From the NCBI RefSeq assembly GCF_026242045.1, contig NZ_JAPJDO010000005.1, positions 124,001 to 188,000 of the forward strand: DNA of 64,000 nucleotides, read 5' to 3'. The notes below the pieces were generated by a model. It saw nothing but the letters and a program-made list of their open reading frames with translations. It ran no database searches and was not told the origin of the DNA. Positions 22,036 to 32,397 of the stretch are shown one piece after another. The DNA comes from Mycobacterium pinniadriaticum. GTDB lineage: Bacteria; Actinomycetota; Actinomycetes; Mycobacteriales; Mycobacteriaceae. The translations under genes were made by a program, and so were the position numbers. Each line of letters starts with the position of its first letter. Positions within the stretch are counted from its first letter, which is position 1.

Positions 22036-22779
22036 TCAGTCTGACAGCTTGCTCGCGGCCTCGGTGTCGAGAAGCCAAACCGTGGCGTCGCGACCCACCG
22101 CGCCGGCGGCGGGAACCTCGTCCGCACTGGCGCCGCCGATGGCTGCCGCGACGGCGTCTGCCTTGGCCGCGCCCGACACCACCAGCCACACTTCACGCGA
22201 CCGGGTGACGGCGGGCAGCGTCAGGGTGATCCGCCGGGGCGGGGGTTTGGGGGAGTCCTCGACCCCGACCACCATTAGCGTGGTCTCCGCGACGGCGGGG
22301 GTGTGCGGGAACAGCGAGTTGATGTGGCCCTCGCCGCCCATCCCAAGCAGGTGCACGTCGAACGCCGGTGTGGGCTGGCCGGGTTCGGCGGCGGCGGCCA
22401 GCACGCCCTCGTACGCCAGCGCCGCGGCATCCAGGTCGTCGCCGAACTCCCCGTCGCTGGCGGCCATCGGGTGCACGTTGGCGGCCGGGATGTCGACGTG
22501 GTCGAGAAGGGCCTCCCTGGCCTGCTTGTCGTTACGCTCGGCGTCGTCGGCGGGCACGAAGCGATCGTCACCCCAGAAGACGTGCACCTTCGACCAGTCG
22601 ATCGCCTCGCCGTGCGCACCGATGTGCTTGAGCAGGCCGATACCGGTTCCGCCACCGGTCAATACGATCAATGCCTGCCCACGCGCCCCGATGGCGCCGG
22701 TGATCGCCGCGACCAGCCGGTCGCCGGCAGCGGTGACCAGAGCGTCGGTATCCGGGTAGGTCTCGACGACGTGCGTCAT
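22036..22779 (-). CDS. pgl: 6-phosphogluconolactonase
   Basis: Pgl hydrolyses 6-phosphogluconolactone to 6-phosphogluconate, step two of the oxidative pentose phosphate pathway. The 247-aa protein has the glucosamine-6-phosphate deaminase-like fold: [14 protein letters not shown] near the N terminus, [19 protein letters not shown] and the [16 protein letters not shown] active-site segment. The ATG overlaps the opcA stop by four bases. The orthologue is sometimes named devB. Confidence 0.95.
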   Translation of the reverse strand: MTHVVETYPDTDALVTAAGDRLVAAITGAIGARGQALIVLTGGGTGIGLLKHIGAHGEAIDWSKVHVFWGDDRFVPADDAERNDKQAREALLDHVDIPAANVHPMAASDGEFGDDLDAAALAYEGVLAAAAEPGQPTPAFDVHLLGMGGEGHINSLFPHTPAVAETTLMVVGVEDSPKPPPRRITLTLPAVTRSREVWLVVSGAAKADAVAAAIGGASADEVPAAGAVGRDATVWLLDTEAASKLSD

Positions 22780-23687
22780 CCGTACTGCACCTTGCCCATG
22801 CCGGCCAATGCCTCGTGGTAGATCTCGTCGGCGTCGAGCCGGCGCAGGTCCTCGGCCAGGCAGTCGCGGGTCTCTCTGCGCGGCAGCGGCAGCAGGGCCC
22901 CCGGGCGGGCGGTGCGGCTCAGGGTGGCGGTGACGCCCTCCTGCGGACGGCTCAGGGTGACCGTCTCGGTAGGGCGCACCAGCTCGACCTTCAGCTCACC
23001 GACGGCGCGCCGCACGGTTCCCTCGACGCGGCTGGCAAGCCATCCCGCCAGGATGTCCAGGGCCGGCTCGGTCTCCAGTCCGGACACGAGTACCGATGTG
23101 ATCGGCTCGTACGGTGGCTGATCCAGCGCCGAGGCCAGCAGCGCACGCCAGTAGGTGATCCGGCTCCACGCGAGATCGGTGTCACCGTCGGTATAACCCT
23201 GCAGCCGGCTCTTGATCGACGCCAGCGGATCCGCCGCCGCCGTCGCATCGGTGATCCGCCGAATGGCCAAGCGGCCCAGGGGATCTTCGGCGGGAATCGC
23301 CGGGGCGGTACCCGGCCACCAGGCCACCACCGGGGTGTCGGGCAACAGGAACGGCAACACCACGCTGTTGGCATGGTTGGACAACGGCCCGGCGATCCGC
23401 AGCACCACCACCTCGCCGGCCCCGGCGTCGCCGCCGACTCGCAATTGACCGTCCAGGCGCGGGTTGGTGGCCAGGCGGTCCTGCGGCACCACGACGATGA
23501 TGCGGCAGGGATGCTCCCGGCTTGCCGCCACCGCGGCCTCGATGGCGTCCTCGACCAGGTCTTCGGTGTCGGGCGCGATCACCAGCGTCAGCACCCGGCC
23601 CAGGGTGATCGCCCCGCCCTCCTCGCGCAGCGCGGTGATCTTCTTGTTGATGTCGTTGGTTGTGGTGTCAGGCAGGTCGACGATCAC
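22776..23687 (-). CDS. opcA: Glucose-6-phosphate dehydrogenase assembly protein OpcA
   Basis: OpcA is needed for assembly or redox control of glucose-6-phosphate dehydrogenase in cyanobacteria and actinobacteria. The 303-aa protein begins [17 protein letters not shown] and carries the family's [14 protein letters not shown] and [20 protein letters not shown] segments. It lies directly after zwf, the usual pairing. The GTG at 23687 overlaps the stop of the MIRU-like peptide (GTGA), and the GAGGAG ribosome site is provided by that element. Translation is probably coupled to pgl downstream. Confidence 0.95.
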   Translation of the reverse strand: MIVDLPDTTTNDINKKITALREEGGAITLGRVLTLVIAPDTEDLVEDAIEAAVAASREHPCRIIVVVPQDRLATNPRLDGQLRVGGDAGAGEVVVLRIAGPLSNHANSVVLPFLLPDTPVVAWWPGTAPAIPAEDPLGRLAIRRITDATAAADPLASIKSRLQGYTDGDTDLAWSRITYWRALLASALDQPPYEPITSVLVSGLETEPALDILAGWLASRVEGTVRRAVGELKVELVRPTETVTLSRPQEGVTATLSRTARPGALLPLPRRETRDCLAEDLRRLDADEIYHEALAGMGKVQYG

Positions 23688-23803
23688 GGGCGCCGCTCCT
23701 CCTCATCGCTCAGAAGCACAGCCCGACTCCTCTTCATCGCTCGTGCCTCGCTCTGCATCGTCGTTCGGGCGCCTCGCTCGGCATCGTCGTCGGCGCGGAT
23801 CAT
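23684..23803 (-). repeat. MIRU-like element bridging zwf and opcA
   Basis: The space between zwf and opcA is filled by a 40-codon open frame. Its ATG overlaps the zwf stop (ATGA) and its TGA overlaps the opcA GTG (GTGA). The peptide starts [10 protein letters not shown] and ends [10 protein letters not shown]. Both ends match the element at 50436-50492, the pattern of mycobacterial interspersed repetitive units inserted between operon genes. The middle has extra near-repeats of GACGATGC-GAGCGAGGC type. Its 3' end supplies the GAGGAG ribosome site of opcA. Confidence 0.75.
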
Positions 23804-25395
23804 GGGCGCCTCCATTCACGGCCGGTCCGCTGCAGCATCTCGAACGCCGAGTCCGGTCCCCAGGTACCCGACTCGTAGGGGTCAGGCTTGCCGTGGGTAG
23901 CCCAGTATTCGAGCACGGGATCGAGGATCTCCCAGGACAATTCGACCTCGGCGTTGGTCGGGAACAGCGACGGCTCGCCGAGCAGCACGTCGAGGATGAG
24001 CCGCTCGTAGGCCTCCGGCGAATCCTCGGCGAACGCCGAGCCGTAGGAGAAGTCCATGTTGACGTCACGGACTTCCATGGCACTGCCCGGGACTTTCGAC
24101 CCGAACCGCAGCGTGATGCCCTCGTCGGGTTGAACCCGGATCACCAGCGCATTCTTGCCCAGCTCTTCGGTCATCGTCGCATCGAACGGCAGGTGCGGTG
24201 CCCGCTTGAACACCAGCGCGATCTCGGTAACCCTGCGGCCCAACCGCTTTCCGGTTCGTAAGTAGAACGGCACACCGGCCCAACGCCGGGTGTCGACCTC
24301 CACGGTGATCGCCGCGAACGTCTCGGTGGTGGAGTCCTTGGAGAACCCTTCCTCGTCGAGCAGGCCGACGACCTTCTCGCCGCCCTGCCACCCGCCGCTG
24401 TACTGACCGCGCGACGAGGTCAGGTCCAGCGGCTGGGACAGCGACGTCGCCGACAGCACCTTGATCTTCTCGGCCGTGACCTCGTGCGGATGGAAGCTGA
24501 CCGGCTCCTCCATCGCGGTCAGCGCCAGCAACTGCAGCAGGTGGTTCTGGATGACGTCGCGCGCCGCGCCGATACCGTCGTAGTAACCGCCGCGGCCGCC
24601 GAGGCCGATGTCCTCGGCCATCGTGATCTGCACGCTGTCGACGTAGTGACTGTTCCAGATCGGTTCGAACAGTTCGTTGGCGAAGCGCAACGCCAGGATG
24701 TTCTGCACCGTCTCCTTGCCGAGGTAGTGGTCGATGCGGAAGACCGACTCCTCGGGGAAGACGCTGTTGACCACCTTGTTGAGGTCGATCGCGCTCTGCA
24801 GATCGTGGCCGAACGGCTTCTCGATGACCACCCGGCTCCAGCGGCCCGCCTGCGGGCTGGCCAGCCCGGACTTCTTGAGCTGCTCGCACACCACCGGGAA
24901 CGCCTTCGGGGGAATCGACAGGTAGAAGGCGTGATTGCCCCCGGTGCCGCGTTCGACGTCGAGCTTCTCCAGCGTTTCGGCCAGCCGGATGAACGACGCA
25001 TCGTCGTCGAAGGTGCCCTGTACGAAGCGGAAGCCCTCGGCGAGTCGGTCCCACACCTCCTGGCGAAACGGTGTGCGGGCATGCTCACACACCGCGTCGT
25101 GCACGATGGCGCCGAAATCCTGGTCGGCCCAGTCCCGTCGGGCGAAGCCGACCAGCGAGAACGACGGTGGCAACAGTCCGCGGTTGGCCAGGTCGTAGAT
25201 GGCGGGCATCAGCTTCTTGCGGGCCAGATCGCCGGTCACACCGAAGATCACCACCCCGCACGGCCCGGCGATCCTCGGCATCCTTTTGTCCCGCTTGTCA
25301 CGCAGCGGGTTGTGCCAGGTGGCCGGGGCGGGTGCCACCACCCCGGGCGGGGGACTGTCGACCGCGCCCGTGCCGGGCGATCCGGCGGAGGTCAT
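23800..25395 (-). CDS. zwf: Glucose-6-phosphate 1-dehydrogenase
   Basis: G6PD oxidises glucose-6-phosphate with NADP+, opening the oxidative pentose phosphate pathway. The 531-aa protein has the coenzyme motif [17 protein letters not shown] near residue 50 and the catalytic [13 protein letters not shown] signature. The segment [19 protein letters not shown] is typical of the family. The frame is open upstream into tal, but ATG 25395 overlaps the tal stop by four bases (ATGA) and gives a normal length. The first 40 residues are a Pro-rich extension. Its stop overlaps the MIRU-like frame leading to opcA. M. tuberculosis calls this copy zwf2. Confidence 0.96.
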   Translation of the reverse strand: MTSAGSPGTGAVDSPPPGVVAPAPATWHNPLRDKRDKRMPRIAGPCGVVIFGVTGDLARKKLMPAIYDLANRGLLPPSFSLVGFARRDWADQDFGAIVHDAVCEHARTPFRQEVWDRLAEGFRFVQGTFDDDASFIRLAETLEKLDVERGTGGNHAFYLSIPPKAFPVVCEQLKKSGLASPQAGRWSRVVIEKPFGHDLQSAIDLNKVVNSVFPEESVFRIDHYLGKETVQNILALRFANELFEPIWNSHYVDSVQITMAEDIGLGGRGGYYDGIGAARDVIQNHLLQLLALTAMEEPVSFHPHEVTAEKIKVLSATSLSQPLDLTSSRGQYSGGWQGGEKVVGLLDEEGFSKDSTTETFAAITVEVDTRRWAGVPFYLRTGKRLGRRVTEIALVFKRAPHLPFDATMTEELGKNALVIRVQPDEGITLRFGSKVPGSAMEVRDVNMDFSYGSAFAEDSPEAYERLILDVLLGEPSLFPTNAEVELSWEILDPVLEYWATHGKPDPYESGTWGPDSAFEMLQRTGREWRRP

Positions 25396-26510
25396 TTGGT
25401 CGCGGCGTCGAGCTGATCCTGGGTTGCGTCGATCAGCTCCTGCCAGGACTTCTCGAACTTCTCCACGCCCTCGTCCTCCAGCACCACGAACACGTCTTCG
25501 AGATCGATGCCGACGGCTTCGAGCTTGTCGAACACCTCCTGGGCGGCGGCGGCGGTGCCGGTGATGGTGTCGCCGGTGATCACGCCGTGGTCGGCCACCG
25601 CGTTCATCGTCTTCTCCGGCATGGTGTTCACCGTGTTCGGGGCGACCAGCTCGGTGACGTAGAGGGTGTCGGAGTAGTCGGGGTTCTTGACGCCGGTCGA
25701 CGCCCACAGCGGGCGCTGCACGGGGGCGCCGGCCTCGGCCAGTGTGCTGAAGCGCTCGCCACCGAGGAACACCTCCTCGTAGGCGGCGTAGGCCAGCCGC
25801 GCATTGGCCACCCCGGCCTGCCCGCGCAGCGCCAGGGCTTCGTCGGATCCGATGGCCTCCAGCCGCTTGTCGATCTCGGTGTCCACCCGGGACACGAAGA
25901 ACGAGGCGACCGAATGGATCTTGGACAGGTCGTGGCCGGCCTGCTTGGCCGCCTCTAGTCCGGCGAGGTAGGCGTCCATCACCTCGCGGTGACGGTCCAC
26001 CGAGAAGATCAGGGTCACGTTCACCGAAATGCCCTCGGCCAGAACCGCGGTGATCGCCGGCAGGCCCGCCTTGGTGGCGGGGATCTTGATCAGCAGGTTG
26101 GGCCGGTCGACGATCTTCCACAGTTCGATCGCCTGCAGGACGGTCTTGTCGGTCTCGTGGGCCAGCCGCGGGTCTACCTCGATGGATACCCGCCCGTCGA
26201 CGCCGTCGGAGGATTCCCACTGCGGACGCAGCACGTCACAGGCCTCGCGGACGTCGTCGGTGGTGACGGTGCGGATGGTGGCGTCGACGTCGGCTCCGCG
26301 CTCGGCGAGCTCGGAAACCTGTGCGTCGTAGGCGTCGCCGTGCGAGAGCGCCGCCTGGAAGATCGACGGGTTGGTGGTGACACCGACCACGCTGTGGGTG
26401 TCGATCAGGTCCTGCAGGTTGCCGGTCTTCAGCCGGGTCCGGGACAGGTCATCGAGCCAGACGGACACACCGGCGGCGGACAGCGCCGCGAGGTTGGGAT
26501 TCTGCGCCAT
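25392..26510 (-). CDS. tal: Transaldolase
   Basis: Transaldolase moves a dihydroxyacetone unit between sedoheptulose-7-phosphate and glyceraldehyde-3-phosphate. The 372-aa protein shows [13 protein letters not shown] near residue 45, the Schiff-base lysine region [12 protein letters not shown], and [23 protein letters not shown]. The length fits the actinobacterial long transaldolase. It follows tkt by 29 bp and overlaps zwf by four bases. Confidence 0.97.
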   Translation of the reverse strand: MAQNPNLAALSAAGVSVWLDDLSRTRLKTGNLQDLIDTHSVVGVTTNPSIFQAALSHGDAYDAQVSELAERGADVDATIRTVTTDDVREACDVLRPQWESSDGVDGRVSIEVDPRLAHETDKTVLQAIELWKIVDRPNLLIKIPATKAGLPAITAVLAEGISVNVTLIFSVDRHREVMDAYLAGLEAAKQAGHDLSKIHSVASFFVSRVDTEIDKRLEAIGSDEALALRGQAGVANARLAYAAYEEVFLGGERFSTLAEAGAPVQRPLWASTGVKNPDYSDTLYVTELVAPNTVNTMPEKTMNAVADHGVITGDTITGTAAAAQEVFDKLEAVGIDLEDVFVVLEDEGVEKFEKSWQELIDATQDQLDAATK

Positions 26511-26539
26511 GGCGGTTGCCTTTCTTGGTTGGTCGTTGG

Positions 26540-28633
26540 TTAGTTGTCGATAGCACGTTCCGCGGCCACGGCGACCGCCTCGGGGGTGAACCCGAACTCA
26601 CGGAACAGGGTCTTGTCGTCTGCGGATTCGCCGTAGTGCTCGATGGAGACGATCTCGCCAGTGTCGCCGACGAACTTGTACCAGCACTGCGCGATGCCCG
26701 CCTCCACCGCGACACGCGCCGACACATCGGGCGGCAGCACGCTGTCGCGGTACTCCTGCGACTGCTTCTCGAACCATTCGACGCAGGGCATGGACACCAC
26801 GTAGGCCTTGATGTCCTTGTCCGCCAACAATTTTTGAGCTGCGACAGCCAGCTGAAGCTCGGAGCCGGTGGCAATGATGATGACGTCGGCGTCCTCGGCG
26901 GGGTTGCCGCCGCCCAGAACGTAGCCGCCCTTGGCCACGCCCTCGGAGCTGGTGCCCTCGAGCACCGGGATGCCCTGGCGGGTCAGGATGAAAGCGACCG
27001 GGCCCTGACCGTTGTCCCGGGCGATGATGCTGCGCCAGGCGTAGGCGGTCTCGTTCGGATCACCGGGGCGCACCACCGACAGCCGGGGGATGGCCCGCAG
27101 TGCGGCCAGGTGCTCGATGGGCTGATGCGTCGGCCCGTCCTCGCCCAGACCGATCGAGTCGTGGGTCCAGATGTAGATGGTGTCGATGTCCATCAGCGCG
27201 GCCAGCCGCACAGCTCCGCGCATGTAATCAGAGAATTGGAGGAAGGTTCCGCCGAACGCACGGGTCGGCCCGTGCAGCACGATCCCGGACAGGATCGAGC
27301 CCATCGCGTGTTCGCGGATGCCGAAGTGCAGCACCCGGCCATACCAGTCGGCTGTGTAGTCCTCGGTCGAGATCGAGGGCGGCCCAAAGGACTTCACGCC
27401 GTTGATGGTGGTGTTGTTGCTGCCGGCGAGATCGGCCGAGCCGCCCCACAGCTCGGGCAATTTGGGAGCGACGTCGTTGAGCACCTTGCCGAACGCCGCA
27501 CGGGTGGCCAGCGGCTTGGAGCCCGGCTCCCACGCGGTGATGTCGGCGTCCCAGCCGTCGGGCAACTCCTGGGCCAACAGCCGGTCCAGCAGCGCCTTGC
27601 GCTCCGGTTCCCGCTGAGCCCAGGCGTCGAACTCGCCCTGCCACTTCTCGTGGGCCTCCCGGCCCCGCTCGACCAGCTTGCGGGTGTGCTCGATGACCTC
27701 GTCGCGCACTTCGAAGGACTTCTCCGGGTCGAAGCCGAGCACCTTCTTGGTGGCCGCGACCTCGTCGGCGCCCAGCGCCGAGCCGTGCACGCCACCGGTG
27801 TTCATCTTGGTGGGTGCCGGGTAGCCGATGATGGTGCGCACCGCGATGAACGACGGCTTGTCGGTGACCTTCTTGGCCTCTTCGATGGCCTGCTGGATGC
27901 CGACCACGTTCTCGCCGCCCTCGACGATCTGCACGTGCCAGCCGTAGGCCGCGTAGCGGGCGGGGGTGTCCTCGGTGAACGCGATGTTCGTGTTGTGCTC
28001 GATCGAAATCTCGTTGTTGTCCCAGAACACGATCAGGTTGCCCAGCTGCTGGGTGCCGGCGATGGACGACGCCTCGCTGGTCACCCCCTCTTCCATGTCC
28101 CCGTCGGAGGCGACGACGTAGATGTGGTGATCGAACGGGCTGGTTCCCGCCGGGGCGTCGGGGTCGAACAATCCCCGCTCGTAGCGCGCGGCCATCGCCA
28201 TGCCCACCGCCGAGGCCAGACCCTGCCCCAGCGGGCCGGTGGTGATCTCCACACCCTTGGTGTGCCGGAACTCCGGGTGGCCGGGCGTCTTGGAGCCCCA
28301 GGTGCGCAGCGACTCGATGTCGGAGAGCTCCAGGCCGAACCCGCCGAGATACAGCTGGATGTACAGGGTCAGGCTGCTGTGCCCGCAGGACAGGACGAAC
28401 CGGTCGCGGCCCAGCCAGTGCGTGTCGCTCGGGTCATGGCGCATGACGCGCTGGAACAGCGTGTAGGCCAGCGGCGCCAGGCTCATCGCGGTGCCGGGGT
28501 GCCCGTTGCCGACCTTCTGCACCGCATCGGCGGCCAGGACCCGCGCGGTGTCGACGGCCAGTGAGTCGACCTCCGTCCAGTCCCCGGGGTGGTGCGGCTG
28601 GGTCAGCGCGGCAATCTCTTCGACAGTTGTCAC
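26540..28633 (-). CDS. tkt: Transketolase
   Basis: Transketolase transfers two-carbon units with thiamine diphosphate. The 697-aa protein has the [15 protein letters not shown] and [15 protein letters not shown] motifs, the cofactor segment [14 protein letters not shown], and the pyrimidine-domain signature with [18 protein letters not shown] and [15 protein letters not shown]. The frame is open to 28687, but GTG 28633 ([12 protein letters not shown]) has AGGAG seven bases upstream and matches the known N terminus. It is the first gene of the minus-strand pentose phosphate operon. Its promoter should lie in the 247-bp gap to ctaB. Confidence 0.97.
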   Translation of the reverse strand: MTTVEEIAALTQPHHPGDWTEVDSLAVDTARVLAADAVQKVGNGHPGTAMSLAPLAYTLFQRVMRHDPSDTHWLGRDRFVLSCGHSSLTLYIQLYLGGFGLELSDIESLRTWGSKTPGHPEFRHTKGVEITTGPLGQGLASAVGMAMAARYERGLFDPDAPAGTSPFDHHIYVVASDGDMEEGVTSEASSIAGTQQLGNLIVFWDNNEISIEHNTNIAFTEDTPARYAAYGWHVQIVEGGENVVGIQQAIEEAKKVTDKPSFIAVRTIIGYPAPTKMNTGGVHGSALGADEVAATKKVLGFDPEKSFEVRDEVIEHTRKLVERGREAHEKWQGEFDAWAQREPERKALLDRLLAQELPDGWDADITAWEPGSKPLATRAAFGKVLNDVAPKLPELWGGSADLAGSNNTTINGVKSFGPPSISTEDYTADWYGRVLHFGIREHAMGSILSGIVLHGPTRAFGGTFLQFSDYMRGAVRLAALMDIDTIYIWTHDSIGLGEDGPTHQPIEHLAALRAIPRLSVVRPGDPNETAYAWRSIIARDNGQGPVAFILTRQGIPVLEGTSSEGVAKGGYVLGGGNPAEDADVIIIATGSELQLAVAAQKLLADKDIKAYVVSMPCVEWFEKQSQEYRDSVLPPDVSARVAVEAGIAQCWYKFVGDTGEIVSIEHYGESADDKTLFREFGFTPEAVAVAAERAIDN

Positions 28634-28766
28634 GAACTCGCTCCTGGCATTGTCAGATGGGCTGGCAAGCGGGGTGGTCCTCTTCACCCTAGTGCTGGTG
28701 GGCCGGATGCTGCATAGTGCTGCGACCAGCGTTACCCGCCGGTGAAGCTCTACACCTCAGACTCTG

Positions 28767-28789
28767 TCATCGCGATGGAATCGCGATGA
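28767..28789. promoter_or_regulatory. Perfect palindrome between tkt and ctaB
   Basis: TCATCGCGAT and ATCGCGATGA form perfect 10-bp arms around GGA. Each arm contains the self-palindromic octamer ATCGCGAT, and the two copies repeat at an 11-bp period, so one face of the helix would show both. It looks like an operator for one or both divergent genes. Confidence 0.55.
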
Positions 28790-28799
28790 ATCGACCCTT

Positions 28800-28819
28800 C
28801 GGTGCGGATAGTCGCACCG
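28800..28819. promoter_or_regulatory. Inverted repeat upstream of ctaB
   Basis: CGGTGCG and CGCACCG form perfect 7-bp arms around GATAGT. It lies about 60 bp before the ctaB start and could be an operator or a leader hairpin. Confidence 0.4.
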
Positions 28820-28880
28820 CGCCGTCTACCATCGCTTGTAGTAGATCGTCGGCGATGGGCGTGTGTCAGGAGTCAGTTGC

Positions 28881-29810
28881 GTGAGAGTTCGCGAAGTGCA
28901 CCTCGTTGACGGGGCGCCGATCCGATTCCGCGACCGGCTTCTCGGATACCTCGCGCTCACCAAGCCGCGCGTCATCGAGCTGCTGCTCGTCACAACCATC
29001 CCGGCCATGCTGCTGGCCGGCCGCGGCACCGTCGACCTTCCGCTGATCTTCAACACCCTGTTCGGTGGTCTGCTCGCCGCCGCCGGCGCCAACACGCTGA
29101 ACTGCGTGGCCGACGCCGATATCGACAAGAAGATGAAGCGCACCGAGCGCCGTCCACTGGCCCGGGCGACCGTGCCGCGCGGTCACGCGCTGGTGTTCGG
29201 GCTGGCGTTGTCGGTCGGCTCGTTCTTCTGGCTGTGGTGGACCACGAACATGCTCTCGGCGCACCTGGCCGGCGCCACCATCGCGTTCTACGTGCTGGTC
29301 TACACCCTGCTGCTCAAGCGCCGCACCTCACAGAACGTGGTGTGGGGTGGGGCCGCCGGCTGCATGCCGGTGATGATCGGCTGGTCGGCGGTCACCGACA
29401 CGATCGGCTGGCAGGCGCTGGTGATGTTCGCGATCATCTTCTTCTGGACGCCGCCGCACACCTGGGCGCTGGCGATGAAGTACAAGGACGATTACGCCGC
29501 CGCCGGCGTGCCGATGTTGCCGGTGGTCGCCACCGAGCTGCAGGTCACCAAGCAGATCGTGATCTACACCTGGCTCACCGTGCTCGCCACGCTGGCGCTG
29601 GTGCCGGCCGCGGGCTGGCTGTACGGCTCGGTGGCCGCACTGGCCGGGGTTTGGTTCCTGGTCATGGCACACCGCCTGCACGCCGGGGTGCGCCGCGGCA
29701 ACCCGGTCAAGCCGCTGCGGCTGTTCCTGCAGTCGAACAACTACCTGGCGGTGGTGTTCGTCGCGCTGGCCGTCGACTCGGTGTTGGGGTTGCCGACACT
29801 GTTCGGCTGA
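28881..29810 (+). CDS. ctaB: Protoheme IX farnesyltransferase (heme O synthase)
   Basis: CtaB adds a farnesyl group to heme b to make heme O for the aa3 cytochrome oxidase. The 309-aa polytopic protein has the prenyl-diphosphate site [21 protein letters not shown] (near 75-95), [19 protein letters not shown] and about nine hydrophobic segments. GTG 28881 has AGGAG eight bases upstream; the GTG at 28863 is less likely. CtaA, the next enzyme, is encoded at 35927-36883. Confidence 0.96.
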   Translation: MRVREVHLVDGAPIRFRDRLLGYLALTKPRVIELLLVTTIPAMLLAGRGTVDLPLIFNTLFGGLLAAAGANTLNCVADADIDKKMKRTERRPLARATVPRGHALVFGLALSVGSFFWLWWTTNMLSAHLAGATIAFYVLVYTLLLKRRTSQNVVWGGAAGCMPVMIGWSAVTDTIGWQALVMFAIIFFWTPPHTWALAMKYKDDYAAAGVPMLPVVATELQVTKQIVIYTWLTVLATLALVPAAGWLYGSVAALAGVWFLVMAHRLHAGVRRGNPVKPLRLFLQSNNYLAVVFVALAVDSVLGLPTLFG

Positions 29811-29844
29811 TCTGACGGGGATTTCCCACCGCCGGACAGTGCGC

Positions 29845-32397
29845 TCAGGCAGGCGGGCTGGGGCTCGGGACGGGGTCCAGATAGATCAGGCCGAGGTTGC
29901 CGTCGATCGCCAGCGCGGTGCCGGAAACGAGGCCCGCCGCGGCCACCCGAACTCCGCTGACCGCCGGGATGCCGTACTCCCGAGCGAGAATCGCACCGTG
30001 GGCCAGCATGCCGCCGGTCTCGATCACCAACCCGGCAAGGAGAGGGAAGACGCTGGTCCAGCCCGGGTCGATGTTCGGCGCCACCAGAATGTCGCCGGCT
30101 TGAACCTGGCCGAGATCCCGTAGCGAGGTGGCGATTCGGGCCGTTCCGCGAGCAGTTCCGCGGCTGATGCCCATCCCGCGCAGCGCGCCGTCGGGCAGAT
30201 CGCCCGCTTCGTCCACCGCGGCGGGCAATTCGGTTTCGACATCGTCGAACAGGAACGTGGCCGGCGTCCGCCGCTGGTACACGGCATAGTCGTCACGCCG
30301 ACGGTTCACGGTGACCGTCAGGTCCGGTCCGGCCGGCGCGCCGTCAGCCAGTGCGCTGAATTCGTCGCGGGTGAGCAGGAAGACGTCATCGGCGTTGGCC
30401 AGGATGTGCTCTTCGGTGAGTCGTCGCCCTTGCTCGAGCACCAGCGACCGCATGTGGGTGATGAGATAGTCCAGGTAGAAGCGTTGATTCTCGCGATAGC
30501 GGGTGTAGTGCCGGACGGTCTCGGTCAACCGCAGGAGGATCCGGCGGCGTAACAGGCCCGCCGGGCCGCGGCCGGCGGCGGCGAGCATGGTGCGCTCGGC
30601 GTCGTCCCTGCGTCGTCGTGCGAGGTGTTCGCCGGCCTGCGAGCCGGCGGTCTCGTCGGTCCGTAGCCGGGCTCGGATCAATTCGAGGATGATCTCGGGT
30701 TCTTCGAACCAGCGTGGGCTGGCGATGTCGCGGCTGGCCGAACGGTGTCCGTAGCGCTTGAGGAATGCGTCGTAGTGCTGCCAGAACTCGGCTTCGCCCA
30801 TGCGGGTGCGCAGCGAGTGGTAGTCCTCGCCGGACGCTATCGAGGAACTGAGCGCGTGGTGGGTTCGACAGCGGGTCGCCAGCGAGGTGACGGCGGTGTT
30901 CAGTTCGGCGGTGTGTGTGTCGTCGAGGCCGCCGATCACGTGCTGGTAGAGCTCGCCGGTGTCGTCGCGGCACCACCGGTGGAGCAGCTTGGCCAGTGCG
31001 GCGTGCAGGAAGGTGTTGTAGATCGTCATGCCCCACCGCACGACCCGGAAATGCTCGCGCCCGAGTTCGTCGACCTGCCGGAACTGTCGCTGCCATTCCG
31101 TCGGCGACAGAGCCGAGTAGTCCTGGCCGAGTAAGCCAGCGATGTCGTGTTCGATGCGAGCGCAGTGTCTTTCCAGGGCGACCAGGTTGCGGTTGATTCC
31201 GCTGCGCTGCCGGTCCCGCAACGGGGCCAACAGTGCAAGCACCGTCAGCCGGGGTTGCCAGGGTTCGTCCTCGACCCAGGCGTCGACCTGCGCGGGGAAC
31301 CAGTCTCCCGCTGCGGTGTTGCGCATGGACCTGGGCAGCATCCGGAGCCCGGCCGCGTAGTACCGCGCACTGAAGTAGGCGTAGCCCTGATAGAGCCGGA
31401 CCGGTTGGGTCGCTGCCAGGTCGGGTCGTCCCTGGAGTACGGCCATCTCCCGGAAGGCGGCTTCGGTGATCCAGGGCACCATGAGTTCGCCGGGAAGGGG
31501 CAGCGAACATTCCGAGAGGTACTCGTCGCCGAACCGGCGCGACCAGATGTCGGTGGGATTCTCGCTGGGCAGCGTCGTGATCGGACGGTCCTGCAGGACG
31601 TAGACCACATCGTCGGCGATCGCCCACTCGAGGTCGCGGCGCGGGCCGATGCGATCTTCAACCGCACGGGCGATCCGCCACAGGTCGCGGATCTGCTCGT
31701 CGGTCAGTGCCGGGCGGTCTCGGCGGGCTTCGTCGATCTCGCGTTCGACAATGCCGCCGTCCCAGACGATCTCGTGATGTTTGCTGCCGACTTTGTGCTC
31801 GAGGACCGCTCCGGTGCTGCGGTTCAGCCGAATGTAGTCGGGGTCGGTGTGACCGGATACCACCGCTTCGCCCAAGCCCCAGGAGGTGTTGATGACGATC
31901 TCGTCGGCGAACGGGTTCAGTGGATTGGCGGTCAGCAGCACACCGGCTACCCGCGGACTCACCATGCGTTGGATGATCACGGCGATGCCGGGGGAGTCGG
32001 TGGGGCCGTGCGCGCCGCGATAGGCGGTGGCGCGGGTCTTGTCCAGGGCGGACCAGCAGCCGTCGACAGCGTCCCGGAGTGCGGGCAGTGCGCCGATACC
32101 CAAAGTGGTCTCGTAGACACCGGCGAACGAGGCGTCGTCCAGGTCTTCGGCGACCGCCGAACTCCGCACGGCCCATAGCTGGCCGGGCTGCCGCGCCCCG
32201 GTGCGCTCCCACCATTCTGGTAGCGCTTCCTGCAGAATTGTTTGGTGCGCAGCGGGATCCAGCGAAGCGGTGGCGTCGATGTACCAGGCTTCCGGCACGG
32301 TGAAGCCGGCTCGTAGCAGCCGGATCAACCCCATGGATTTGCCGCCGAGGTGTGCGATGTCGCTGTCGGTGTCCGGGCCAAGCGGTGTGATCCTCAC
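29845..32397 (-). CDS. PEP-synthase/rifampin-phosphotransferase-like dikinase
   Basis: The 850-aa protein has the three-part layout of PEP synthase and rifampin phosphotransferase. The N-terminal ATP-grasp domain shows GGKSMGLIRLLRAGF, WAVRSSAVAEDLDDASFAG, TSWGLGEAVVSG and VLQDRPITTL. A long helical middle domain follows, then a swivelling phospho-histidine domain with TGGMLAHGAILAREYG, where His800 is the predicted phospho-carrier. There is no C-terminal PEP-binding barrel, so it is a small-molecule phosphotransferase rather than a true PEP synthase. The middle domain, which would choose the substrate, is not recognisable to me. GTG 32397 overlaps the upstream stop (GTGA), so it is coupled to the AttH-like gene. 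Confidence 0.85.
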   Translation of the reverse strand: MRITPLGPDTDSDIAHLGGKSMGLIRLLRAGFTVPEAWYIDATASLDPAAHQTILQEALPEWWERTGARQPGQLWAVRSSAVAEDLDDASFAGVYETTLGIGALPALRDAVDGCWSALDKTRATAYRGAHGPTDSPGIAVIIQRMVSPRVAGVLLTANPLNPFADEIVINTSWGLGEAVVSGHTDPDYIRLNRSTGAVLEHKVGSKHHEIVWDGGIVEREIDEARRDRPALTDEQIRDLWRIARAVEDRIGPRRDLEWAIADDVVYVLQDRPITTLPSENPTDIWSRRFGDEYLSECSLPLPGELMVPWITEAAFREMAVLQGRPDLAATQPVRLYQGYAYFSARYYAAGLRMLPRSMRNTAAGDWFPAQVDAWVEDEPWQPRLTVLALLAPLRDRQRSGINRNLVALERHCARIEHDIAGLLGQDYSALSPTEWQRQFRQVDELGREHFRVVRWGMTIYNTFLHAALAKLLHRWCRDDTGELYQHVIGGLDDTHTAELNTAVTSLATRCRTHHALSSSIASGEDYHSLRTRMGEAEFWQHYDAFLKRYGHRSASRDIASPRWFEEPEIILELIRARLRTDETAGSQAGEHLARRRRDDAERTMLAAAGRGPAGLLRRRILLRLTETVRHYTRYRENQRFYLDYLITHMRSLVLEQGRRLTEEHILANADDVFLLTRDEFSALADGAPAGPDLTVTVNRRRDDYAVYQRRTPATFLFDDVETELPAAVDEAGDLPDGALRGMGISRGTARGTARIATSLRDLGQVQAGDILVAPNIDPGWTSVFPLLAGLVIETGGMLAHGAILAREYGIPAVSGVRVAAAGLVSGTALAIDGNLGLIYLDPVPSPSPPA

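Noticed and set aside
26516..28564. 682-codon plus-strand frame opposite tkt
   Set aside because: It covers the transketolase gene on the other strand and shows only low-complexity sequence; shadow of a GC-rich gene.
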